A stretch of 64,000 bases of DNA from Bdellovibrio sp. GT3 (GTDB lineage: Bacteria > Bdellovibrionota > Bdellovibrionia > Bdellovibrionales > Bdellovibrionaceae). This document shows positions 7,899 to 18,033 of the stretch, piece after piece (the first letter of the stretch is position 1; the number at the start of each line of letters is the position of its first letter). Position numbers and translations under genes: made by a program. Below the pieces are notes generated by a model. That model was not told where the DNA came from. It did no database searches and saw nothing but the letters and a program-made list of their open reading frames with translations. The stretch covers positions 141,543 to 205,542 of the forward strand of contig NZ_JBBNAD010000001.1 in the NCBI RefSeq assembly GCF_037996765.1, read 5' to 3'.

Positions 7899-8525
7899 CT
7901 ATTGAGTTTCCCAACCCACCACGCGGCCGCCTTCGAAGTAGACGAAGCGGACTTCCTTGCGGTAGCCCGAAGAGGTGGATGTCTGGCGTTCATAGCGCCA
8001 GCGTTCGTTTCTGTATAGTGGATTGCCGGATACATCAATGCCGACGGGCTCGCCCCAGGATTTTTTAACGTATTCCTGTGGCATGCCAATCGCGATGTCC
8101 TGGGTATCAACTAAGCCCTTCATTTCGGCCTTTGGAGCGGTCGAACGGCTCCAGATTTTATTCTTATTGATCCAAGCCTGGCGGCCTTCGATGGAAGGAA
8201 TGGACAGGAATTCCATTTTTTCGGCATCGGATTCAAGCCAAGGCAGGATCCGGGAATACTGTTCTTTCTCTTTGTTGGAGTGAAGCTTGCGCTCCATTTG
8301 GCGGACTGTTGTGCGATCTTGGATGTCCTGAATGTCACTGGCATTCAAGTTCCCTGGATCCTTGCCTAATTCATAAGCTGTTTGGCGGGCTGAACGATCG
8401 CGCATGATGTCCCGGGAATCCTGGGTATAGTCCGAGGAACCATAGCCACTGGAGGCGGATCTTTGCAAATTTGTACAAGCTGACAATGAAAGGCCCAAAA
8501 CTGACACTGCAAACAATACTTTCAT
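7899..8525 (-). CDS. Lipoprotein of unknown function
   Basis: The product has 208 residues. The N-terminus is a lipoprotein signal with hydrophobic residues 4-14 and lipobox LSAC at about residues 14-17, so the protein is probably anchored to a membrane on the periplasmic or outer side. The central part is charged and helical. The last 70 residues include GMPQEYVKKSWGEP, a pattern seen in small outer-membrane lipoproteins of the SmpA/BamE-like fold, in which a short helix is followed by W-G-x-P and a strand-rich end. That resemblance is loose. It lies 133 bases upstream of the peptide cassette on the same strand, and its connection with it is unclear. Confidence 0.75.
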   Translation of the reverse strand: MKVLFAVSVLGLSLSACTNLQRSASSGYGSSDYTQDSRDIMRDRSARQTAYELGKDPGNLNASDIQDIQDRTTVRQMERKLHSNKEKEQYSRILPWLESDAEKMEFLSIPSIEGRQAWINKNKIWSRSTAPKAEMKGLVDTQDIAIGMPQEYVKKSWGEPVGIDVSGNPLYRNERWRYERQTSTSSGYRKEVRFVYFEGGRVVGWETQ

Positions 8526-8627
8526 GCGTGAACTCCTAAGGTTTCATTGTAGGGGATAAGGGCCTGTTTATAAATTGTTCTTGCGAGAGTTTTGGTTCTT
8601 TTCTTACAATCGTCTTGGGAGCGGATA

Positions 8628-9608
8628 TTGGCAGAAAATGAAAACCAGACCAAAGTAGAGTCGCAAAAGCCTGAGGGAGCACCCGAAGAGGAGAGTTCAG
8701 AGGAACTTTTATCTTTGGATTCCTTGGATTCTATTTTGGAAAAGGAAGATCCGGAATTTGCCAAGTCGTTGCAGACGATCGGTCCGGATGATCCCTCAAA
8801 TCCCATTGTCATTGAAGAATCCGATCTGGAGTACAAACTTGCTGATGAAGTGAAGTATTGGGAAAGACAGGATGGCTGGCGCAAGAAGCTGGTGAAGTTT
8901 TTGCCATTCATCCCGCGCATCAGTTACTTCATTCGCTTGCAGCACATGGCGCTGCGCCTGAGCTGGCGCAAATTCAAAGAACAGACAGTTCAGTTCTTAA
9001 AAAATCTGGGACCGAATCTGAAGCAGGGGATCGGAAATCTGATCGCTGGTTTGAAATCCTGGATTGGTAATCTGGTCACGACGATTAAAGGCTTTTCGAT
9101 TGTTCAAAAGATCGGTTTGGCATTTTTAGTGGTGGCAACCGGCGTGGGCGGAGTGGTTCTTTATAAGATAGCCACCAACAGGCTGATTCCGGCACATGAA
9201 GAATTGTTTTTGCCGACACTCGAGGAGTGGGCGGATAAGAAGGAGATTTATCAGGCAGATCAAGTGGAGCCATTTTACGACTCCACTCGTGTCGCTCAGA
9301 ATATTTTTAGCACGCAGCGAATTTTTGCCAACGTCAGGAAATCCTCACAGTCAGGCCCGAACCCGATGGCCGCTCTGGAGTTTTTCGTAGAGGGCACGGA
9401 TGCGGATGTGGTCGTTGAGATCAAAGACCGCGAGCCTGAAGTGAAGGATTTGTTTTTAAGGACAGTTGAAGAGTTTACTTATGATCAACTGTCCTCGGCC
9501 GAAGGCAAACAGATGTTGTGCGAAAGACTTCGCAAAGAAATCAATAAGATCCTGACCAAAGGCAAAGTGCGCAGGATCTTCTTTAAAACGGCTGTGATTA
9601 AGCCTTAA
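8628..9608 (+). CDS. FliL-like single-pass membrane protein
   Basis: TTG 8628 is preferred because GGGAG lies seven bases upstream; an upstream in-frame TTG (8592) has no such site. The 326-residue protein starts with a strongly acidic Glu/Ser-rich region (1-85), then a basic helical region (85-165), one membrane segment near 165-187 and a periplasmic domain. Its last 80 residues match the FliL C-terminal pattern: EIKDREPEVKDLFLRTVEEF, then SSAEGKQMLCERLRKEINKIL and a final FFKTAVIKP. FliL proteins associate with stator/motor units. This copy is unusual for its 160-residue cytoplasmic extension and its position away from flagellar genes. Its 3' end overlaps the convergent sigma-54 activator by 11 bases. 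Confidence 0.75.
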   Translation: MAENENQTKVESQKPEGAPEEESSEELLSLDSLDSILEKEDPEFAKSLQTIGPDDPSNPIVIEESDLEYKLADEVKYWERQDGWRKKLVKFLPFIPRISYFIRLQHMALRLSWRKFKEQTVQFLKNLGPNLKQGIGNLIAGLKSWIGNLVTTIKGFSIVQKIGLAFLVVATGVGGVVLYKIATNRLIPAHEELFLPTLEEWADKKEIYQADQVEPFYDSTRVAQNIFSTQRIFANVRKSSQSGPNPMAALEFFVEGTDADVVVEIKDREPEVKDLFLRTVEEFTYDQLSSAEGKQMLCERLRKEINKILTKGKVRRIFFKTAVIKP

Positions 9609-10830
9609 AGTTATCAATCTGAATATTGTAGTACTTCAGGCGGTCATGCAAAGTCGATTTTGGCATGCCCAAGTCAGCGGCTGTTCGACGTTGATTGCCG
9701 CGATTCGCTGTCAGACGTTTGATGATCATTTGTCTTTCAATCTCCTTGATCACGGGAATGTCATTACTGACCTCAGCTTCCGCCGGCGTCAGCAGGGTTT
9801 TATCCAGCAGCTTTTCGATATGTTTTTCCTCGATGTGCTCGCGCGGATAAAGGGCTGCAGTTCTGCTGACCAGGTTTTTTAACTCACGAATATTTCCCGG
9901 CCATGGATGTTTTTTTAGACGGACAATGGCTCCGTGTGAAAAGCGCACCCGCATTTTCTTCGCAAACGTATATAGCAAGTCATCAAAGTCCTCCATGCGG
10001 TTTACCAACGCGGGTGGTGTGACGGTGACGACATTCAGACGGAAATAAAGATCTGAACGGAAAGCGCCCTGACGGATTTTTTCAGGAAGACTTTGGTGAG
10101 TGGCGGCAATGATGCGCACGTCTGTTTTGATATTCTTATCGGCACCGACGGGGCGGATTTCGCCGTTTTCCAAGGCGCGCAGAAGTTTTGCCTGCAGCGA
10201 ATAAGACAAATCACCGATTTCATCCAAAAACAAAGTACCCCCGCGAGCGGCCTCAAAGGCACCTTTACGGTCCGAGATAGCGCCGGTGAAGCTGCCCTTC
10301 ACGTGACCAAACAATTCACTTTCGATCAGGGTTTCACTCAAGGCACTGCAGTTCACGCTTAGAAAATTGGCGTTTTTACGAGCGCTGGCATTGTGCAAGG
10401 CTTGGGCAATAATGTCTTTGCCGGTGCCTGATGGTCCAAGAATCAAAACCGGAAACTCGGTGTCGGCAACATTGCGCAGACTTTGTAGTTCTTCATTCCA
10501 AACTTCGTTGCGGCTTTTAAGTGGGAATTCAGAAGTTGTTTGAGAGGATTCAAAGGTAAAGAAAAGTTCCTGAGTGCCAGCGCGGATAAGATCGCCCTCC
10601 TGAAGGATGGCTTCCATGATACGGGCATTGTTAACATAGGTTCCTTGAGTGCTGCGCAGATCGCGAATGTAGTAAGTTTGCTCGCGGCGTTCGATACGGA
10701 AGTGTCTTTCGGCGACGTCGTCACCGTGGATTTGGATCTGACATTGAGCGTCTTTGCCGATCGTCAGAAATTCGCTGACTTGATAAGTTTTCGGGTTTTC
10801 ACCCATCAGTTTTAGAAAAGCTTGATTCAT
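9598..10830 (-). CDS. Sigma-54-dependent activator with N-terminal FHA domain
   Basis: This transcription activator has 410 residues. Residues 1-95 form an FHA phosphothreonine-binding domain (LTIGKDAQCQI, then RHFRIERRE and the S-TQGTYVN loop). Residues about 105-340 are the AAA+ domain: Walker A GPSGTGKD, the sigma-54 contact loop GSFTGA (Ser in place of the usual Ala), Walker B GGTLFLDEIGDL, and the arginine-finger region FRSDLYFRLNV. A Fis-type helix-turn-helix ends the protein (NQRRTAADLGMPKSTLHDRL). The FHA domain implies control by a Ser/Thr kinase in place of a response-regulator receiver. The leader has AAGGAG before the ATG and an adjacent hairpin (10846-10877). Confidence 0.95.
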   Translation of the reverse strand: MNQAFLKLMGENPKTYQVSEFLTIGKDAQCQIQIHGDDVAERHFRIERREQTYYIRDLRSTQGTYVNNARIMEAILQEGDLIRAGTQELFFTFESSQTTSEFPLKSRNEVWNEELQSLRNVADTEFPVLILGPSGTGKDIIAQALHNASARKNANFLSVNCSALSETLIESELFGHVKGSFTGAISDRKGAFEAARGGTLFLDEIGDLSYSLQAKLLRALENGEIRPVGADKNIKTDVRIIAATHQSLPEKIRQGAFRSDLYFRLNVVTVTPPALVNRMEDFDDLLYTFAKKMRVRFSHGAIVRLKKHPWPGNIRELKNLVSRTAALYPREHIEEKHIEKLLDKTLLTPAEAEVSNDIPVIKEIERQMIIKRLTANRGNQRRTAADLGMPKSTLHDRLKYYNIQIDNFKA

Positions 10831-10845
10831 ATTGGTTATCTCCTT

Positions 10846-10877
10846 GGTGGCAGTCCAAAAGCAAGGGTGTTGCCACC
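10846..10877 (-). promoter_or_regulatory. Inverted repeat in the leader of the FHA activator
   Basis: Arms GGTGGCA (10846-10852) and TGCCACC (10871-10877) lie just upstream of the AAGGAG site of the minus-strand activator gene. They could form a leader hairpin or be a protein-binding site. Confidence 0.35.
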
Positions 10878-10894
10878 GTCAGCTCGATTTAAAA

Positions 10895-10951
10895 TGACTC
10901 TCAGGGCAGTTTGGGACTTATAATGTACTGAGCCTAAGATCTCAGTCTTAG
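10895..10951 (+). promoter_or_regulatory. Promoter of yihA operon with overlapping inverted repeats
   Basis: TATAAT (10919-10924) is a consensus -10 box, with TGACTC at 10895-10900 as a weak -35. Immediately downstream are two overlapping inverted repeats: ACTGAG (10927-10932) with CTCAGT (10941-10946), and CTAAGA (10934-10939) with TCTTAG (10946-10951). They cannot both form at once. Confidence 0.45.
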
Positions 10952-10994
10952 AATTGAGAATTGAGAAACTCCTTAAGAATTGGTAGCCTACGTT

Positions 10995-11567
10995 ATGCCA
11001 AAACAGATCAGATTCATTAAAAGTGCAGTTGTCGAAAAGGACTACCCAGTCCATTCTCTTCCCGAAGTAGCCATTGCGGGCCGATCCAACGCCGGAAAAA
11101 GTTCCTTCATCAATGGTCTTGCGACCAATAAGATCGCCAAAGTCAGTTCCACGCCGGGTAAAACCCGCCTGTTGAATTTCTTTGATGTCGCGGCAACTTT
11201 TGTTTTGGTGGATATGCCAGGATATGGATTTGCGGCGCGCTCAGGTGATGAGATTCGCGACTGGCATAAAATGATCGAGACTTACCTCTCTGCTCGTGAA
11301 AGTCTGGCGGGATTGATTCTGGTAATGGATATTCGCAGATCCTGGTCCGAGGACGAAGAGCTTCTTCGTCGCTTCTCCGAAACTCAGGGCTTTCCTTTGG
11401 CCGTGGTTTTGACCAAGGCTGATAAAATGTCCCGTTCGCAAATGCTACAGGCGATTGCCAAGCTTAAAAAAGAAACCGGTTTAACTGCGGTGTTTGGAAC
11501 TTCGGCGATCAAGAAAACCGGCCAGGAAGATGTCGAAGACTACATCTATAAGAACTGGATCAAATAG
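10995..11567 (+). CDS. engB: Ribosome biogenesis GTPase EngB/YsxC/YihA
   Basis: This is a TrmE-Era-EngA-EngB-type GTPase of 190 residues that assists large ribosomal subunit assembly in the cytosol. G1 is GRSNAGKSS, the switch I threonine lies in SSTPGKTR, G3 is DMPGYGFA, G4 is TKAD and G5 is GTSA. The ATG at 10995 gives the normal family N-terminus; an in-frame TTG 15 bases upstream is less likely. It is first in a run engB-kdsB-pyrG-kdsD with gaps of 0 to 9 bases, so these genes probably share a transcript started from the promoter upstream. Confidence 0.95.
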   Translation: MPKQIRFIKSAVVEKDYPVHSLPEVAIAGRSNAGKSSFINGLATNKIAKVSSTPGKTRLLNFFDVAATFVLVDMPGYGFAARSGDEIRDWHKMIETYLSARESLAGLILVMDIRRSWSEDEELLRRFSETQGFPLAVVLTKADKMSRSQMLQAIAKLKKETGLTAVFGTSAIKKTGQEDVEDYIYKNWIK

Positions 11568-14011
<2,444 letters not shown>

Positions 14012-14020
14012 GAATTGATT

Positions 14021-15001
14021 ATGTCGAAATTAATCGAGCAAGCACTACAGGTTTTGGATGTTGAAGCACAGGCGATTCTGGCGTTGAAACCCCGAATCGG
14101 AGTTGAATTTGAACAGGTTGTGAAGCTTATCACTTCCTGCAAGGGCAAACTTGTTGTCACTGGTATGGGCAAGTCCGGCCAAATTGCGCGCAAACTGGCG
14201 AGCACATTCTCTTCGACAGGAACACCGTCCGTGTTCTTGCATCCCGCGGAAAGTAATCACGGTGATCTGGGAATGGTGACCAATGACGATGTGATTATGG
14301 CTCTATCCTATGGCGGGGAGTCTCCGGAATTTTCAGGAATTCTGAGCTTTGTCGCTCGTAAGGGAATTCCCTTGATTGCTCTGACAGGCAAGCCGTCTTC
14401 GTCTCTAGCGAAAGCGGCCCAGGTTACATTGAATGTGGAAGTGTCTTCGGAAGCCTGCCCGTTGGGGTTGGCTCCAACTGCAAGTAGCACAGCGACGTTG
14501 GCGATGGGTGATGCTGTTGCCATGGCTGTGATGGCCGAAAAAGGAGTCAGCTCTGCTGACTTTGCAGAATTCCATCCGGGTGGCAGTTTGGGGTATCGTC
14601 TTCTAACCCGAGTTAAAGATGTTATGCACTCCGGGGAAGCGTTGCCGACAGTGGGGTTGAATGCTCCATTGAAAGAAGTGTTTTCAATCATGACCCATAA
14701 AGATGTTCGCGGTGCTGCCGGCGTCGTGGACGAGAAGGGTGATTTGGTCGGGGTTATTACCGATGGTCAAATCCGACGACGTTTGGAGAAGTCCAACGAT
14801 CCATTTACGGGGCAGGCTAAGGATCTGATGACCACAAGTCCAAGAACCATTGATAAGAACGAGCTCGCTGAAAAAGCGCTCTTTGTGATGGAACAGTTCC
14901 AGATCAATATGCTCTTTGTCCTGGATAAAGAGGCGTCGCAACCCCATAAACCGGTGGGCATTCTCCATGTTCAAGACCTTTTGAAAGCGCGTGTACGCTA
15001 A
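14021..15001 (+). CDS. kdsD: D-arabinose 5-phosphate isomerase
   Basis: KdsD converts ribulose 5-phosphate to arabinose 5-phosphate, the first step to Kdo. Residues about 1-190 form a SIS domain with VVTGMGKSGQIARKLASTFS and SYGGESPEF, and the catalytic His lies in the HPAESNHGDLG segment. Two CBS domains follow (about 205-326). ATG 14021 has AGGA eight bases upstream and is preferred to a TTG six bases earlier. The usual family length is about 325 residues, as here. A hairpin follows the stop. Confidence 0.95.
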   Translation: MSKLIEQALQVLDVEAQAILALKPRIGVEFEQVVKLITSCKGKLVVTGMGKSGQIARKLASTFSSTGTPSVFLHPAESNHGDLGMVTNDDVIMALSYGGESPEFSGILSFVARKGIPLIALTGKPSSSLAKAAQVTLNVEVSSEACPLGLAPTASSTATLAMGDAVAMAVMAEKGVSSADFAEFHPGGSLGYRLLTRVKDVMHSGEALPTVGLNAPLKEVFSIMTHKDVRGAAGVVDEKGDLVGVITDGQIRRRLEKSNDPFTGQAKDLMTTSPRTIDKNELAEKALFVMEQFQINMLFVLDKEASQPHKPVGILHVQDLLKARVR

Positions 15002-15007
15002 TTAAAC

Positions 15008-15036
15008 GGGGTTTCAGACTGAAACCCTTGTCTTAT
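15008..15036 (+). terminator. Probable terminator after kdsD
   Basis: GGGTTTCAG (15009-15017) and CTGAAACCC (15019-15027) form a near-continuous palindrome followed by a T-rich stretch. The T run is interrupted, so termination may be partial. Confidence 0.55.
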
Positions 15037-15068
15037 TTTCTATTGGTTTTCATTTAAATCCATGCGAG

Positions 15069-15770
15069 GTGACTTTTTCCCATGGGGCCGTTAAACCCTT
15101 GAGTAAGAGGCATTGTTTGGCTGTAAATTTCAGAGAAATACCCCCATTTGCGATTTCATTGGTCTTGCACCTTGCGGTGTTTGCGGGGTTGTCTATTGGT
15201 GCCTTGAAAACTCAGAATCCGGCGCCATTTGGTTTCTACAAAAAAGGTGGTCCGGTGGTGGTGGAGTTTGATTCTGCCCCGACGCAAGCCACGGCAGTCA
15301 AAAAAATCGCCACTCCCAAGCTTTCCGATGATGGGGAAGTCGCTATTGCTCAAAAGAAAAAACAACATCTCGAAGTGACACCTCCGCCAGCTGAATCTGC
15401 TGGAGCAAAAACTTTGGGACATGCTGATGGAAATCTGACTTCAGGTCCGTTAGGTGAAGCCACAGGCAATCGAAATGCTTCAATCAAAGAGCGCTACTTG
15501 TATGAGCTTCGCGTATTGATTGAAGGTCGCAAGATTTATCCTGTCACATCCAAAAGACTGCGCGAAACAGGCCGGGTGCTTGTGGAGTTTATCGTCGAAA
15601 AAGACGGCACGATCACGGCCGTGGAAGTGAAGCAGGGCACGGCTTTCAACAGATTGAACGAAGCTGCAAAAAGTTTGATTGCCGGCATAGGAAAGTACAA
15701 ACCTCTGCCTGCTGAATTTGCAACATCATCTGCCAAGCTTGAAATTCCGATCGAATACTCTTTGCAGTAA
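15069..15770 (+). CDS. TonB-like periplasm-spanning protein
   Basis: The product has 233 residues from a GTG start; a TTG 30 bases further in is an alternative. One membrane segment lies at about residues 28-48 (SLVLHLAVFAGLSIGAL). It is followed by a variable charged linker and a TonB C-terminal domain at about 145-233 (ERYLYELRVLIEGRKIYP, GRVLVEFIVEKDG, then a final strand pair). TonB proteins pass energy from an ExbB/ExbD motor in the inner membrane to outer-membrane partners. No receptor gene is next to it. The ExbB/ExbD-type genes 11 kb downstream could be its motor or could serve the gliding machine only. Confidence 0.8.
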   Translation: MTFSHGAVKPLSKRHCLAVNFREIPPFAISLVLHLAVFAGLSIGALKTQNPAPFGFYKKGGPVVVEFDSAPTQATAVKKIATPKLSDDGEVAIAQKKKQHLEVTPPPAESAGAKTLGHADGNLTSGPLGEATGNRNASIKERYLYELRVLIEGRKIYPVTSKRLRETGRVLVEFIVEKDGTITAVEVKQGTAFNRLNEAAKSLIAGIGKYKPLPAEFATSSAKLEIPIEYSLQ

Positions 15771-15974
15771 TTCACGAACAGGAATGTCCGTTAACATTCA
15801 CATTTGAATGGTCCAGTTGGAAAAAAGGAAACACACTCTACCTCAGGTTTGTTGTTACCTTTAACTACTTTCTCTTCGAGTTGATATCATTCCCGACCAA
15901 ATACCAGTGGGACAAAAGTCTTGTATCAAGGTGCGACACTTGCCCCCCTTGTAATAATTTCCCACAATGATTTC

Positions 15975-16478
15975 GTGGCAATAGAAATATCAAAACTCAA
16001 AAATATCAAGATGTTGGTGCTCGATGTCGACGGCGTCATGACTGACACGCGAATCTGGTTTGAAAACGGCGAGTGGCGCCGTTTTTATTCTATTCGTGAT
16101 GGCGTTGGCATCAAACGATTGACAGAAGCGGGTTACAAGATCGCGGTCATCACAGGTACCAAGGCTGAAGATGTGCGCGCGCGCGTTAAGTCGCTTGGCA
16201 TTCAGTATTTCTATGAAGGTGCTCTCGACAAAGAGCCTTCTTTCTTACAGCTGCAAAAGGATTCCGGCATTTCACCAAATGAAATGGCGTATGTGGGGGA
16301 CGACATTTTCGATATCCCACTTTTGCAGGCAGTTTCCTTCGGCGCCACAGTTCCAGAAGCAGTAGATGAAGTAATTGAGATTGCAGATTACGTGACGAAG
16401 CGGCCCGGTGGCTGTGGAGCAGTTCGTGAAGTTTGTGATTACATTTTTAAATATGGGGCCTTTTCCTCAGGTAGGTAG
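15975..16478 (+). CDS. kdsC: 3-deoxy-manno-octulosonate-8-phosphate phosphatase
   Basis: KdsC is a HAD phosphatase that releases phosphate from Kdo 8-phosphate. The nucleophile motif is LVLDVDGVMTD near the N-terminus, followed by VITGTKAEDV and the acidic motif VGDDIFDIPLL. From GTG 15975 the protein has 167 residues and a normal family start (IEISKLKNIK before the first motif). An in-frame TTG at 15921 would add 18 residues not typical of KdsC, though it has a fair upstream GGGA, so the start is uncertain. It is followed after 3 bases by the first outer-membrane gene of the gliding-type cluster. Confidence 0.93.
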   Translation: MAIEISKLKNIKMLVLDVDGVMTDTRIWFENGEWRRFYSIRDGVGIKRLTEAGYKIAVITGTKAEDVRARVKSLGIQYFYEGALDKEPSFLQLQKDSGISPNEMAYVGDDIFDIPLLQAVSFGATVPEAVDEVIEIADYVTKRPGGCGAVREVCDYIFKYGAFSSGR

Positions 16479-16481
16479 TTC

Positions 16482-17201
16482 ATGCTAAAGAATGGTTTGA
16501 AAGCCTTGATCATCATTGGTGCAGCTTTGTTACTGCATAAAACGGCATTCGCTGCCGAGTTGGTCGAGTTGCCAGTAGAAGAGCTGGCAAAGGAATCCGT
16601 ACTCCCGGTTTTTGATAAATCGGTGAGCGTTAAAAACCGCCGTGTAGTCACAGCAGGCCGCATTGACGTGAATGCGTTTTATGGGCTGGGACTGACTGAA
16701 CCGATTTACGACGTCAGTAAGTTTGGATTCTCGGCTTACTATAACTGGAACGAGGAAAACGCGATCGGTATTCTTTTCTCCAAGAATGCGACGGGTGTCT
16801 CCAGTTATGCGACTCAGCTCCAGGGTCAATTCAATCTGAACTACGACCAGGCTCCAAAACCTGAAATGACTTTGATGGCTGACTATAACATCAAGGTTTT
16901 CTACGGAAAAATGAGTCTGACCAAATCAATGGTTATCAACACCATGCTTTTTGGCTCGGGTGCCCTGGGTATGGTTAAGTTTGAAACCAAAGCAAATCCG
17001 GCGTTGGCATTGGGCATGGGACAAAAGTTTTTCTTCAATCCCAGCTGGGCCCTTCGCTTTGATTTGCGTCTTTATATGAATCAAGCGCCGATTCCATTCA
17101 ATTCCGGATTGAACGGCGGCGGAACAGTTTCAAATGATAGTTTTAAAGAGCGTCTTACTTACACCACAAACCTCGATGTCGGTTTGTCTTACCTGTTTTA
17201 A
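16482..17201 (+). CDS. Outer-membrane beta-barrel protein, gliding machinery type
   Basis: The product has 239 residues with a signal peptide that ends near AFA-AE (residue 24). The rest alternates hydrophobic and polar residues, with repeated aromatic strand ends (FGFSAYYNW, MTLMADYNIKVFYGKM, LRFDLRLYM) and a final aromatic residue in GLSYLF. This is the signature of an 8-10 strand outer-membrane barrel. The second gene downstream has the same form, and TPR and motor genes follow, matching the paired small barrels of the Myxococcus GltA/GltB/CglE group. The orthologue cannot be assigned from sequence alone. Confidence 0.8.
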   Translation: MLKNGLKALIIIGAALLLHKTAFAAELVELPVEELAKESVLPVFDKSVSVKNRRVVTAGRIDVNAFYGLGLTEPIYDVSKFGFSAYYNWNEENAIGILFSKNATGVSSYATQLQGQFNLNYDQAPKPEMTLMADYNIKVFYGKMSLTKSMVINTMLFGSGALGMVKFETKANPALALGMGQKFFFNPSWALRFDLRLYMNQAPIPFNSGLNGGGTVSNDSFKERLTYTTNLDVGLSYLF

Positions 17202-17214
17202 GCGAGGCTGAAAG

Positions 17215-18033
17215 ATGTTGAATAAAAAGCTAATCACTATTTTGCTTTTCTCAGCGATGCTGATTCCGGGTTTGGCAACAGCCCAGGATCTGGGTGGCGG
17301 TGAGGATGTTGACAGCTTTGAATCCGAAGTTGGCAAATCCGCACCTAGAATTGATAATTCTGCGGCAGCAAAAAACTATGATGACAGTCCTGATAAAAAT
17401 ACGACAGATTTCAAAGGTCTTGCGAATCTGGCGCCATTTCAGGAAATTTCGATTATCCAAAAAAGATTCATGCCTAAAACCGGTCGTTTCGAGCTATTTG
17501 GTGGCGCTACTGTCGTAACCAATGACCCATTCTTCAATACGATGGGTGGTGTGTTTAAGGCAGGTTACTTCCTGACTGAAACCTGGGGTGTCGAGCTGAA
17601 TTACTTTGCTTTGACCACGTCAGAGCGGGAATCGACTCGTGAGCTTGAAGAGAACAATAAAGTTTCCACCGAGAGTTTGGCCTTTCCAAAATCGTACATG
17701 GGTGCCGACCTGATGTGGGTTCCGATTTACGGGAAAATGACATGGTTTAACAACCGTATTGTTCCTTTCGATCTTTATTTTTCCGGTGGTTATGGAATGA
17801 CTGAGGTTTCCACTGGGGAAAGCGCAGGAACTATTCACGTGGCAGCAGGTCAGATCTTCTCTTTGACCAAATCTGTGGCGTTCCGTTGGGACTTCAGCTG
17901 GAACTTCTTCAATGCGACGGTCACCAATAAAGATACTGATGGCAACGTATTGGGCAAATCCACGAACAGCTTCAATAACTTGTTCTTAACTGTCGGCGTA
18001 AGCTGGTTCTTTCCGGAGGCAACATACCGATGA
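17215..18033 (+). CDS. Outer-membrane beta-barrel protein, gliding machinery type (second)
   Basis: The product has 272 residues. A signal peptide ends at about residue 23 (GLATAQ-D). An acidic, Ser/Asp-rich periplasmic stretch of about 50 residues follows, then strands of a barrel (GRFELFGGATVV, GGVFKAGYFLT, WGVELNYFAL, FDLYFSGGYG) ending in VGVSWFFP. It overlaps the next gene by four bases (ATGA). Like its neighbour it fits the GltA/GltB/CglE kind of outer-membrane partner of a gliding machine. The two barrels differ in length and sequence and are not simple duplicates. Confidence 0.8.
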   Translation: MLNKKLITILLFSAMLIPGLATAQDLGGGEDVDSFESEVGKSAPRIDNSAAAKNYDDSPDKNTTDFKGLANLAPFQEISIIQKRFMPKTGRFELFGGATVVTNDPFFNTMGGVFKAGYFLTETWGVELNYFALTTSERESTRELEENNKVSTESLAFPKSYMGADLMWVPIYGKMTWFNNRIVPFDLYFSGGYGMTEVSTGESAGTIHVAAGQIFSLTKSVAFRWDFSWNFFNATVTNKDTDGNVLGKSTNSFNNLFLTVGVSWFFPEATYR

